Assembly (NCBI RefSeq): GCF_007971025.1
Contig: NZ_CP042436.1
Location: forward strand, 1,922,001-1,986,000
Length of the DNA: 64,000 bases
Direction of reading: 5' to 3'
Source of the DNA: Mucilaginibacter ginsenosidivorans
GTDB lineage: Bacteria; Bacteroidota; Bacteroidia; Sphingobacteriales; Sphingobacteriaceae
Shown: in pieces, positions 51,027 to 58,921 of the stretch
Layout: the number at the start of each line of letters is the position of its first letter
Position numbering within the stretch: the stretch's first letter is position 1
Translations under genes and position numbers: made by a program
Notes under the pieces: generated by a model
Database searches by the model: none
The model's input: only the letters and a program-made list of their open reading frames with translations
What the model was told of the DNA's origin: nothing

Positions 51027-52037
51027 ATGAAAGTCGCAGTAGTAGGTGCCACAGGACTGGTGGGCACCAAAATGTTGCAGGTTCTTGAAGAACGCAACTT
51101 CCCGGTAACAGAATTGATCCCCGTAGCTTCAGAAAAGAGTGTTGGTAAACAAGTAACATTCAAGGGTAAGCAGTATAAGGTGGTTTCTGTTGAGGATGCG
51201 ATAAAACAGAAGCCCGACCTGGCCTTATTTTCGGCCGGCGGGAGCACTTCACTGGCACAGGCGCCTTTGTTTGCCGAAGCCGGAACAACCGTTGTAGATA
51301 ATTCATCAGCATGGCGCATGGACCCGACCAAAAAACTGGTTGTGCCCGAAGTAAACGCCGATGTACTGACAGCGGAAGATAAGATCATAGCAAACCCTAA
51401 TTGCTCTACCATACAAATGGTAGTGGCTATAAAACCGTTGCACGATAAATATAAGATCAAAAGGATAGTAGTATCCACTTACCAATCGGTAACCGGCACG
51501 GGTGTAAAGGCTGTAGACCAGCTTTTTAACGAGCGTAAAGGCATTACTGATGGACCGCGTGCTTATACTTATCCTATCGACCTGAATGTGATCCCTCATA
51601 TCGATGTGTTTACCGACAACGGTTACACTAAAGAAGAGATGAAGATGATCAAGGAAACCCAAAAGATAATGGGCGACAATAGCATCAAAGTAACGGCCAC
51701 TACCGTGCGTATCCCGGTTATCGGCGGTCACTCTGAATCGGTGAATATCGAGTTTGAAAAGGACTTTGACCTGGCCGAAGTTAGGTCGATACTGGAAAAA
51801 GCGCCGGGCGTACTGGTGGTTGACGACGTAGCCAACCTGAAATACCCGATGCCGCTGGACGCGCACGAAAAAGACGAAGTGTTTGTGGGCCGTCTTCGCC
51901 GCGACGAAAGCCAGCCCAATACGCTGAATTGCTGGATAGTATCAGACAACCTGCGCAAAGGAGCCGCCACTAATGCCGTGCAGATTGCAGAGTATTTGGT
52001 TGCAAAGCATTTGATTGGCGAACCACAAACGGTTTAA
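51027..52037 (+). CDS. asd: aspartate-semialdehyde dehydrogenase
   Basis: 336 residues. It reduces aspartyl phosphate to aspartate semialdehyde with NADPH, the branch point to lysine/diaminopimelate, threonine and methionine. The nucleotide loop is VVGATGLVGTKM (5-16), catalytic Cys126 in ANPNCSTIQ, and the catalytic His in IGGHSESVNIEF. STYQSVTGTGVKAV is the substrate-binding segment. Length is standard. It is monocistronic, with a terminator after the stop. The AT-rich 289-bp gap upstream (50738-51026) carries its promoter but no recognisable element. Confidence 0.95.
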   Translation: MKVAVVGATGLVGTKMLQVLEERNFPVTELIPVASEKSVGKQVTFKGKQYKVVSVEDAIKQKPDLALFSAGGSTSLAQAPLFAEAGTTVVDNSSAWRMDPTKKLVVPEVNADVLTAEDKIIANPNCSTIQMVVAIKPLHDKYKIKRIVVSTYQSVTGTGVKAVDQLFNERKGITDGPRAYTYPIDLNVIPHIDVFTDNGYTKEEMKMIKETQKIMGDNSIKVTATTVRIPVIGGHSESVNIEFEKDFDLAEVRSILEKAPGVLVVDDVANLKYPMPLDAHEKDEVFVGRLRRDESQPNTLNCWIVSDNLRKGAATNAVQIAEYLVAKHLIGEPQTV

Positions 52038-52059
52038 TAAAACGTTTTAATTTATACGA

Positions 52060-52092
52060 GCCTCATGATGAAAATTGTGAGGCTTTATTTAT
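52060..52092 (+). terminator. rho-independent terminator after asd
   Basis: AGCCTCA (52060-52066) opposite TGAGGCT (52079-52085) with a 12-nt loop, followed by TTATTTAT. A modest stem, but well placed 23 bp after the asd stop. Confidence 0.65.
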
Positions 52093-52116
52093 AAATTATA
52101 TTGTTTAAATTTGAAT

Positions 52117-52323
52117 ATGAATGAAATCTTTTTCTTAGTTGAGGATGCTTTGGAAGGAGGATATACCGCCAGGGCCATTGGCGAAAGTATATTTACCGAA
52201 GGTAATACTTTGGATGAGCTTAAAACTAATATCCGGGAAGCTGTGCAATGTCATTTTGATGAGCCGAATATTCCCAAAGTCATTCGCCTGCATTTCGTAA
52301 AGGAAGAGATAATCACTGTGTAA
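52117..52323 (+). CDS. HicB-like antitoxin
   Basis: 68 residues from ATG 52117 (MNEIFFLVEDALEGGYTARAIGESIFTEGNTLDELKTNIREAVQ); a TTG two codons upstream is less likely. The ribonuclease-H-like HicB fold shows the 'GG-Y-A-A---I-TEG-T--E----REA' pattern. It ends at about 68 residues without the usual C-terminal DNA-binding domain, so it is a short HicB and may not autoregulate. HicA follows 15 bp downstream. It would neutralise HicA by direct binding. Confidence 0.82.
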   Translation: MNEIFFLVEDALEGGYTARAIGESIFTEGNTLDELKTNIREAVQCHFDEPNIPKVIRLHFVKEEIITV

Positions 52324-52338
52324 GCACAGGTTTTTGTT

Positions 52339-52584
52339 ATGTCGCCCAAAACTCCCCGTAATGTTTCTGGTTCCGATCTGGTTAAATTGTTGAGCAAATA
52401 TGGTTATGAAGTCGTTAGGCAAAAAGGAAGCCATATTCGTTTATCGAGATTTACTAAGGAGTCGACTCATAACTTAACAATCCCTAATCACAATCCTTTA
52501 AAGTTGGGTACGCTCAATGCCATATTAAGTGATGCATCGGACCAACTCAAAATAAATAAGGAGGAATTGATCAATAAACTATAG
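52339..52584 (+). CDS. hicA: HicA family toxin (mRNA interferase)
   Basis: 81 residues. It has the dsRBD-like HicA fold: SGSDLVKLLSKYGYEVVRQKGSHIRLSR with the active-site His in GSH, then the strand HNLTIPNHNPLKLGTLNAILSDA. HicA toxins cut mRNA without ribosomes. The gene order antitoxin-toxin (HicB first) is one of the two known arrangements. The start is ATG 52339. It stands between asd and a convergent PNPOx-like gene. Confidence 0.87.
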   Translation: MSPKTPRNVSGSDLVKLLSKYGYEVVRQKGSHIRLSRFTKESTHNLTIPNHNPLKLGTLNAILSDASDQLKINKEELINKL

Positions 52585-52650
52585 TGAGTTTCGGTCTTTG
52601 TTTGAAATAACAGCCCCATCCGTGAAAAGGAAAGTGGCTTAATTATATGA

Positions 52651-53271
52651 TCATTCGTTTTTTATTCCAGCTTTCAGCTTTGCAATCTCCGCCCTCAGTT
52701 CAAGTATATAATCCTTTTGAGCCGCAAAGGCATCTTCTATCTCCGGGATCGTGAACCGCTGCACGATATGCTGCGAGCAGTTCCAGTCGTAGGCCTCTAT
52801 CTTTACTTCTATTATTCTTTCAGGTTTAGCCGGGTAATTGCCAATTGAAAGAAATTCCTCCAATGCAGGTGCTGCGCCTAATTCAATAATAGTGGCGCGG
52901 CCCAGGATCTTGAGCCTTGCCTTTCGGGCATAGTCCATGATAAATAAAGCGACCTTGTCGTTGGTGGCAAAGTTGCCGGCCGATATATATTGCTTGTTGC
53001 CGCGGAAATCAAGAAAAGCAAGTGTAGTATCATTAATAACCTTCAGAAACCCCGGCGGCCCGCCACGATACTGGATATACGGGTAACCATCTTTTCCGTT
53101 GGTCGACATATAGAACCCGTCGCGCTCGTTAATAAAGCCGATCTCCTGTTCGGATAAGCCATCAAAATAAGTACTTTGCTCAAGCCTGGCATAGCTGCTG
53201 CGGCTGCCGTACCTTTCCTGTAGTTTTTTGGTTTCGTCGCCAAAAGCCATTGAGGCATAGTTCGTTCCCAT
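52651..53271 (-). CDS. pyridoxamine 5'-phosphate oxidase-fold flavin-binding protein
   Basis: 206 residues. The split barrel typical of FMN-binding PNPOx-like proteins is visible: FINERDGFYMSTNGKDGYPYIQYRGGPPGFLKVINDTTLAFLDFRGNKQYISAGNF. The C-terminal part has VEAYDWNCSQHIVQRFT and a coiled helix (AEIAKLKAGIKNE). It is not the vitamin B6 enzyme PdxH proper; the substrate is unknown. It is divergent from the LysR gene 146 bp away, a common pairing of regulator and target. Confidence 0.85.
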   Translation of the reverse strand: MGTNYASMAFGDETKKLQERYGSRSSYARLEQSTYFDGLSEQEIGFINERDGFYMSTNGKDGYPYIQYRGGPPGFLKVINDTTLAFLDFRGNKQYISAGNFATNDKVALFIMDYARKARLKILGRATIIELGAAPALEEFLSIGNYPAKPERIIEVKIEAYDWNCSQHIVQRFTIPEIEDAFAAQKDYILELRAEIAKLKAGIKNE

Positions 53272-53344
53272 TTTATCGTTGGGGGATTGGTCAACTCAAA
53301 AGTACCGCAATTATTGCTGGACTTTCGTAACGCCAGGGTAAAAC

Positions 53345-53407
53345 AACTTAATCAACCAATCATCCGTCAATTTAATCAACTTCCCCATTATTCAACTCAA
53401 TCCACTA
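53345..53407. repeat. heptamer array upstream of the LysR gene
   Basis: Nine consecutive 7-mers can be read from AACTTAA, TCAACCA, ATCATCC, GTCAATT, TAATCAA to AACTCAA, TCCACTA. Of the same flavour as 27146-27234. It ends 10 bp before the LysR ATG and so lies in its leader. Confidence 0.6.
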
Positions 53408-53417
53408 ACTTAGCCGC

Positions 53418-54311
53418 ATGATCTCCTTCGCTCACCGCGTATTTATGGAAGTAGCTGCCAATTTGAGCTTCTCGAAGGCGGCCCAGGTGCTGTTTGTAAC
53501 GCAGCCGGCCATCAGCAAGCATGTTAAGGCTTTGGAGGATCAGTATAAAGTACCCCTGTTCGAGCGTAAGGGTAACAGCATCCTGCTGACCGAGGCTGGT
53601 AAAAAATTGAACGAATACCTGCAGCAGGCCAATGAGATAGAACGTAAGATAGAATACGACCTGTCGATATTGAGCAACATGTCGCAGGCGGCTGGGCATT
53701 TGCGGCTGGGGGCCAGTACTACCATTGCCCTGTATATTCTGCCTCCTATCCTGTCGGGTTTTCAGCGCGAATATGCCAACGTGCATGTGCAGCTGGTGAA
53801 CCGCAATTCGGAATATATCCTGAGCGCCCTGCTTAATCACGAGGTAGATATCGGCATTATCGAGGTAGATAATAAACTGACCACCGTTTCCTATAAACCC
53901 TTTATGAGCGATGAGGTGATCCCGGTTTGTTCGGCTAAAAGTCCGCTGGCGGGTAAATCGCTTACCCTGAAACAGCTTTTGAAAACACCGGTCGCCCTGC
54001 GCGAGCGCGGCTCGGGTACGCTGAACGCTTTGCTCAAATCGCTCGCCGGTCATCATATTAAACCATCTGATCTGAACGTGAAGATCCGTTTAGGCGGAAC
54101 TGAGGCTTTAAAAAACTTCCTGCTGGCCGACCAGTGCCTGGGCTTCATGCCCCGGCCATCTATTACCAGGCAGTTAGCCGAAGGCGATTTGGTGGAAGTG
54201 CCTATCGACGATTTAAAAATTACCCGCGACTTTTACTTCATCCGCCGCAAAGGAACCGAAGACTTCGGGCTTACCAGCAATTTTATTAATTACGCCCTGC
54301 AATACGTGTAG
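53418..54311 (+). CDS. LysR family transcriptional regulator
   Basis: 297 residues. The N-terminal winged helix is HRVFMEVAANLSFSKAAQVLFVTQPAISKHVKALEDQYKVPLFERKGNSILLTEAGKKL, with the recognition helix at about 28-50. The periplasmic-binding-protein-like effector domain starts at about 90 (LRLGASTTIALYILPPILSGF). The resemblance to CysB/CbbR-like members is general only. It is divergent from the PNPOx-fold gene, which it may regulate. The effector is unknown. Confidence 0.92.
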   Translation: MISFAHRVFMEVAANLSFSKAAQVLFVTQPAISKHVKALEDQYKVPLFERKGNSILLTEAGKKLNEYLQQANEIERKIEYDLSILSNMSQAAGHLRLGASTTIALYILPPILSGFQREYANVHVQLVNRNSEYILSALLNHEVDIGIIEVDNKLTTVSYKPFMSDEVIPVCSAKSPLAGKSLTLKQLLKTPVALRERGSGTLNALLKSLAGHHIKPSDLNVKIRLGGTEALKNFLLADQCLGFMPRPSITRQLAEGDLVEVPIDDLKITRDFYFIRRKGTEDFGLTSNFINYALQYV

Positions 54312-54317
54312 CCCACT

Positions 54318-54377
54318 AACCCTCTTTGCGCCGCAGGCGGAGAGAGGGTCGACAAGCGCAGCGTCGTCGGGGTGAGT
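54318..54377. repeat. nested palindromic repeat, inverted relative of 5847-5960
   Basis: AACCCTCTTTGCGCC, GGCGGAGAGAGGGT and CGGGGTGAGT occur in the inverse order of the corresponding blocks at 5848-5907. It lies just after the LysR stop and could act as a transcription terminator. Confidence 0.65.
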
Positions 54378-54495
54378 AAAATAACCGCCCTGTAATACCT
54401 ATAAACCACGTTTTTCTGAAAAAAAATCAAAACCAACCCAATTGCCAGGTGTAGTTTATATAAAGGAATTCACCTTTTAGTTAAACACACTTATT

Positions 54496-55050
54496 ATGGC
54501 AAGTTTGAGTAATCGTAAAGTAGCAATACTGACAGAAGAAGGATTTGAGCAGGTGGAACTCACCAGCCCTAAGCAAGCATTGGAAGCCGCGGGCGCTAAA
54601 GTGGACGTGGTATCGCCGCGAAGCGGAAAAATTAAAGCATGGAACCATACCGACTGGGGTATCGAAATAAATGTAGATAAGGAATTGAGCAGCGTTAGCC
54701 CTGATGATTACGACGCGCTGGTATTGCCAGGCGGCGTGATGAACCCGGATAAATTAAGACAAAACAGGGATGCTGTGGCGTTTGCATTTACTTTTCTAAA
54801 AGATGGTAAACCAGTAGCGGCAATATGCCATGGGCCGCAGTTGTTGATAGAGACCGGGCTTATAAGTGGCCGCCGGATGACATCGTACCCGTCGCTGCAA
54901 ACCGACCTGCGAAATGCAGGAGCCAACTGGGTAAATGAGGAAGTAGTGGTTGATAATGGCTTGGTTACCAGCCGTACACCTAAAGACCTGGACGCATTCA
55001 ACAAAAAAGCCATTGAGGAAATTGGTGAGGGTGCTCATCATCACGCCTAA
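54496..55050 (+). CDS. DJ-1/PfpI family protein (type 1 glutamine amidotransferase-like)
   Basis: 184 residues. The nucleophile elbow has Cys111-His112 in PVAAICHGPQLLI, with Glu16 in TEEGFEQVEL and the Asp/Glu-rich WGIEINVDKEL segment. Members include stress proteins such as YhbO/PfpI, and some are intracellular peptidases, glyoxalases or deglycases; which applies here is unknown. The C-terminal HHHA is unusual but not functional in the family. ATG 54496, monocistronic, followed by a strong terminator. Confidence 0.9.
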   Translation: MASLSNRKVAILTEEGFEQVELTSPKQALEAAGAKVDVVSPRSGKIKAWNHTDWGIEINVDKELSSVSPDDYDALVLPGGVMNPDKLRQNRDAVAFAFTFLKDGKPVAAICHGPQLLIETGLISGRRMTSYPSLQTDLRNAGANWVNEEVVVDNGLVTSRTPKDLDAFNKKAIEEIGEGAHHHA

Positions 55051-55083
55051 ATCCAATAACTGGTTCACAATACTGTGAGGGGA

Positions 55084-55115
55084 AGTGTCCGCCATTTTTG
55101 GCGGACGCTTTTTTT
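55084..55115. terminator. rho-independent terminator, convergent
   Basis: A 10-bp stem AGTGTCCGCC/GGCGGACGCT (one G-U pair) with loop ATTTTT, followed by seven T. It ends at the stop codon of the convergent radical SAM gene, whose 3' end it may also serve. Confidence 0.88.
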
Positions 55116-56550
55116 ATATGGCTACTTCTTTTGCTGCGATCAACCCCTGGTCGATGGTAGTATCGGGCAGGTCATGGCCATGCTTTCTTTTTCTCCGTAC
55201 TTTGGTTAACACGCCCTCCAGCAGCGGCAGTGTATTATTCAGGTTTTTAGTTTTGATCAGGAAGTTCCAGATCGGTTCGAATTTCTTCCAGCCGCCGGCA
55301 TAGCAAAAGTGCTTAAGTTTATGGGTCAGGGTATCGTGATTCATGCTTGCTTCGAAGATATTGCTCCATTTATAAAATTCCTTATAAGCCCACCAATAAC
55401 CCGCCTCCAATTCTTCGGCGGTCATGTTTTGTGTTTTATAAACGACCGTCCGGGTGTCATACTTATCCCAGTTGCGGGTAACTATACGGTCCTCTTCTTC
55501 CATCTGCCTGAATAATTCTGTACCCGGGTAAGGCGTAAGCACATGATAGGTTGAGGTAGTAATCGAGTTTTTCACACCCCAGTCTACCGTTCGTTTGAAA
55601 ACATCCTTATCATCGTCATCCAGCCCGAAAACGAAGCTGCCGTTGATCATAATGCCCAGCGAGTGCAGGCGGTTAACTGCACGGGTATAGTCCTTTTCAA
55701 GATTTTGCTTTTTATTACTTTGCTTCAGGTTTTGCGGCGAGAAGGTTTCGAACCCAACAAACAGGCTGCGCAAGCCTGCTTCGGCTGCCTTTTCTACCAG
55801 GTTTCCCCGCAATATCGAATCGACCGTGGCTGCACCCTGGAATAAGCGCCCCATGCCTTTCATCCCTTCAAACAAAGCTTCGCCAAAACGTACGTTGCCC
55901 AGCAGGTGATCATCCAGAAAATATAAGTGCCTGCCTGGCAGTCGGTCTATCTCGGCTAAAGCATCATCAACCTCCTGCGTGTAAAAAGTTCGTCCGCCTT
56001 CAAAAAAAGCGTCCTTATAACAAAAACTGCAATGATGCGGGCAGCCACGGGTAACCACGATGGAATTGGGCACCAGGTACAAATGCCGCTTGATCAGATC
56101 GCGCCGGATGGGTGGCACACCTACCAGCGTCCTTATGCCCGAACGATAGATTTTTTGCGGTCTTCCATTTTTAAAGTCTTGCAGGAATTTAGGAAAAGTA
56201 TCCTCGCCCGGACCTAAGAATAGTGTATCGGCATGAGGGGCCGCCTCCAGGGGTAACGAAGTGACATGCAAGCCACCCAGAATAACATAAGCGCCCTTTG
56301 CACGGTAATGATCGGCTAAAGCATAAGCACGATAAGCATTGGTAATATAAACCTGGATGATCACCAGGTCGGGCTCATCATCAGTATTCAGGTTTTCCAC
56401 ATGCTGGTCCTGCAGGTCTATCTCGTCATCAGGCGACAGGTAACCGGCCAGTGTTGCCAACCCCAAGGGTGGGAACAGCGAATATTTTATCGGGCGCCAG
56501 AAGGGATTCTCAGCTTCGGTAAGCGCGGGCAGGATCATTTTTACTTTCAT
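55114..56550 (-). CDS. B12-binding-type radical SAM protein (BchE-like, COG1032)
   Basis: About 478 residues from ATG 56550 (MKVKMILPALTEAENPFWRPIKYS). The longer reading to 56583 overlaps the palindrome 56569-56587 and is rejected. The N-terminal cobalamin-binding-like fold contains VIIQVYITNAYRAYALADHYRAKGAYVILGG. The radical SAM motif is CPHHCSFCY (Cys-x3-Cys-x2-Cys). DUF4070-like C-terminal residues follow (YHVLTPYPGTELFRQ). The family methylates or modifies tetrapyrroles or other scaffolds; the substrate is unknown. It shares the ACTTTG-N5-CAAAGT operator with creD, and hemH lies just upstream on the same strand. Confidence 0.88.
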   Translation of the reverse strand: MKVKMILPALTEAENPFWRPIKYSLFPPLGLATLAGYLSPDDEIDLQDQHVENLNTDDEPDLVIIQVYITNAYRAYALADHYRAKGAYVILGGLHVTSLPLEAAPHADTLFLGPGEDTFPKFLQDFKNGRPQKIYRSGIRTLVGVPPIRRDLIKRHLYLVPNSIVVTRGCPHHCSFCYKDAFFEGGRTFYTQEVDDALAEIDRLPGRHLYFLDDHLLGNVRFGEALFEGMKGMGRLFQGAATVDSILRGNLVEKAAEAGLRSLFVGFETFSPQNLKQSNKKQNLEKDYTRAVNRLHSLGIMINGSFVFGLDDDDKDVFKRTVDWGVKNSITTSTYHVLTPYPGTELFRQMEEEDRIVTRNWDKYDTRTVVYKTQNMTAEELEAGYWWAYKEFYKWSNIFEASMNHDTLTHKLKHFCYAGGWKKFEPIWNFLIKTKNLNNTLPLLEGVLTKVRRKRKHGHDLPDTTIDQGLIAAKEVAI

Positions 56551-56568
56551 GCTATTATTAATTAAAAG

Positions 56569-56587
56569 TACTTTGAATAACAAAGTA
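56569..56587 (-). promoter_or_regulatory. operator palindrome upstream of the radical SAM gene
   Basis: TACTTTG-AATAA-CAAAGTA, 18 bp before the ATG at 56550, the same palindrome and nearly the same distance as at creD (8308-8326, 18 bp before its ATG). A third site is at 9322-9338. Confidence 0.7.
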
Positions 56588-56645
56588 AATAAACATCAAA
56601 ATGGAAAGCAAGAAAAATGTGTTAAAAAAAGTTAAAGCAGTTTAT

Positions 56646-57665
56646 TTAATTCGACAGGACCATCTTTGCCAAAGCCTCGATGAATTTCGGCGAATCGTTC
56701 AGGCTTTCAACCAATTGAACGGTTTCGCCGCCAAGTGCTTTAAATTCGTCGCCGTATTCAACAGGCACTTCGTAAACAGTTTCAAGGCAATCGGCTACAA
56801 AGGCAGGGCAAAATACCAGCAGGCGTTTTTTACCTTCTTTAGCCAATTTCGCAACTATCTCGCTGGTATAAGGCTGCACCCAGGGATCGCTGCCCAGCCG
56901 CGACTGGAAACAGATGGTATATTTTTCTTTGGGAATATTGAGTTTTTCGGCCAATAGTCTGGCAGTATGGTGCGATTGTGCCGAATAGCAATACCGGTTA
57001 GCATCTGTCAATGTTTGACAGCAATCAGCCGATTTAAGGCAATGGTTATGTGTGTGATCCGATTTGATCAGCTGCCGTTGTGGTAAACCGTGGAAGCTGA
57101 ACAGGATATGATCGTAAGTTTCCGGCTTGTGTTTGCGGGCATTATCAGCAAAGGTTTCGATCATCAGTTCATCATCATGAAAGGAATTAATGAACCTGAT
57201 CGTCGGCTTGGTTGGCCATTGCTTTACCAGTTCCATTACCTTATCATACACCGACCCGGTACTTGCCGATGCATATTGCGGGAATAAAGGGATAACTACA
57301 ATATCATAGATCAGGGCGTCCTTAAGCCTTTGTAATGCCGCGTCGATAGAAGGGCTTTGATACCGCATACCCAGCTCCACCTGGTATTCATCGCCGAGGC
57401 GCTCCTGCAATAATTTATGTTGTAATTTGCTGTAATGCAATAAAGGCGAGCCCGTTTTCTCATCCCATATTGCCTGGTATAATTTAGCAGATTTTGGTCC
57501 GCGTGTAGGTACGATGATGCCTTTCACCAGCAAAGTACGGGATATAGGGTTTATATCGATCACCAGTGGATCCATCAAAAATTCACGAAGGTATTTGCGG
57601 ACATCCGCCGTCGACGGACTATCTGGCGTACCCAGGTTGATCAGTAAAACTCCTTTTTTGCTCAT
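56646..57665 (-). CDS. hemH: ferrochelatase
   Basis: 339 residues. It inserts Fe2+ into protoporphyrin IX (or coproporphyrin III), the last or near-last heme step. The start is MSKKGVLLINLGTPDSPSTADVRKYLREFL. The active-site His is in FSFHGLPQRQLI. The conserved CLKSADCCQTL and Cys-rich block is common in Bacteroidota members, and WVQPYTSEIVAKLAKEGKKRLLVFCPAFVADCLETV follows. Whether it uses protoporphyrin or coproporphyrin cannot be told. It lies upstream of the radical SAM gene, with the palindrome between. Confidence 0.95.
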   Translation of the reverse strand: MSKKGVLLINLGTPDSPSTADVRKYLREFLMDPLVIDINPISRTLLVKGIIVPTRGPKSAKLYQAIWDEKTGSPLLHYSKLQHKLLQERLGDEYQVELGMRYQSPSIDAALQRLKDALIYDIVVIPLFPQYASASTGSVYDKVMELVKQWPTKPTIRFINSFHDDELMIETFADNARKHKPETYDHILFSFHGLPQRQLIKSDHTHNHCLKSADCCQTLTDANRYCYSAQSHHTARLLAEKLNIPKEKYTICFQSRLGSDPWVQPYTSEIVAKLAKEGKKRLLVFCPAFVADCLETVYEVPVEYGDEFKALGGETVQLVESLNDSPKFIEALAKMVLSN

Positions 57666-57778
57666 ATTAACGGGCGCAAAAATAACAAAAATTACCCCCT
57701 AACTATCTGAAGGAGGAACATATTACAAAAATATTATGATCAGGAATTCATACTCTCCCCTTTAGGGGGCCGGGGGGG

Positions 57779-58630
57779 CTAAAATTTTTCCAGTTCAGCT
57801 TTCACCTGTTCCATCAGCCACATAGGGGTTGAGGTGGCGCCGGCTATACCGACTTTATCTCCGGGAGCGAACATGGAAAGCTCCAGTTCTTCGGGCGATG
57901 AAATGAAATAGGTTTCAGGATTATGCTTGCGGCAAACTTCGAAAAGCACCTTGCCGTTTGATGATTTCCGGCCCGAAACAAAGATGATCTTATCAAACTT
58001 AGCTACAAAAGCGGGCAGGTCCTTATCGCGGTTGGATACCTGGCGGCAAATGGTATCATTGGCCTTTACTTCGTACCCACGGGATATCAGCTCCTCTTTT
58101 ATCTTGTAAAACTTTTCTGTGCTTTTGGTGGTCTGGCTGTACAGGGTGAATTTATCCGGCAGATCGACATTATCCAGCTCCTCCATATCCGTAAAAACAA
58201 GCGCCTCGTTATTGGTTTGGCCCTGCAGGCCGATCACCTCAGCATGACCGGGTTTCCCAAAAATTAGTATCTTTTCGTTGCTGTCGTAGGAGGTTTTTAT
58301 CCTGTTCTGTAGCTTCAAAACCACCGGGCAGGACGCATCGATGAGCATAATATTGTTCTCAAGCGCCAGTTTATAGGTTTCCGGGGCTTCGCCATGTGCG
58401 CGGATCAATACCTTTTCGTTATGAAGATCTTTTAACTGTTCGTGGCCGATGATACGCAGGCCCTTTGCTTTCAGTCTTTCTACTTCTTCGTCGTTGTGGA
58501 CTATATCGCCCAGGCAATACAGGTAGCCGTCTTCGGCCAGTATCTCCTCGGCCATGTCGATGGCATACACTACGCCAAAGCAAAAGCCCGAGTCCCCGTC
58601 AATTGTCACCTGTAAATTGTAGCCACCCAT
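57779..58630 (-). CDS. ispH: 4-hydroxy-3-methylbut-2-enyl diphosphate reductase
   Basis: 283 residues. The last step of the MEP isoprenoid pathway, giving IPP and DMAPP. The three [4Fe-4S] ligands are Cys17 (SGFCFGV), Cys101 (DASCPVV) and Cys195 (NDTICRQ), and RAHGEAPE holds a substrate His/Glu. The length is at the short end of the family. It is monocistronic; the gap to hemH (57666-57778) has a GC-rich CCCCTTTAGGGG block. Confidence 0.95.
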   Translation of the reverse strand: MGGYNLQVTIDGDSGFCFGVVYAIDMAEEILAEDGYLYCLGDIVHNDEEVERLKAKGLRIIGHEQLKDLHNEKVLIRAHGEAPETYKLALENNIMLIDASCPVVLKLQNRIKTSYDSNEKILIFGKPGHAEVIGLQGQTNNEALVFTDMEELDNVDLPDKFTLYSQTTKSTEKFYKIKEELISRGYEVKANDTICRQVSNRDKDLPAFVAKFDKIIFVSGRKSSNGKVLFEVCRKHNPETYFISSPEELELSMFAPGDKVGIAGATSTPMWLMEQVKAELEKF

Positions 58631-58718
58631 TTCGATGCAAAGTTACTGTTTTTTGATTACACTGGTCAAAATATGATTTTAGCGATTTAGGTAAATTGGT
58701 CTTGAAATAAAACCTGAA

Positions 58719-58869
58719 AGGAGGCTCCTCCGGAGCCGCCACGATCTGTTAATTTAGCTATAAACAGGTGACCCCGCTGGAGTCATCGGCCTAAGTTAGA
58801 GCGAGTTCCGTAGGAACTGCCTGTTTATAGCCTAAAAATAGTTTGTTATGGCTCCGGCGGGAGCCTCCT
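58719..58869. repeat. 150-bp nested palindromic repeat
   Basis: Outer arms AGGAGGCTCCTCCGGAGCC (58719-58737) and GGCTCCGGCGGGAGCCTCCT (58850-58869), 18 of 20 paired. Middle arms GCTATAAACAGG (58757-58768) and CCTGTTTATAGC (58820-58831), perfect. The innermost hairpin is AGTTCC-GTA-GGAACT (58804-58818). It fills the 291-bp gap between the glycosyltransferase and ispH genes; no ORF is seen. Confidence 0.85.
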
Positions 58870-58921
58870 GATCTTAAATGGACTTCCATTTTGCACCGAT
58901 CTTATTAAATACACTATCACT

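Noticed and set aside
58719..58869. tRNA or known riboswitch in the nested palindrome
   Set aside because: No cloverleaf, T-loop or known aptamer core; the pairing is a simple nested palindrome.
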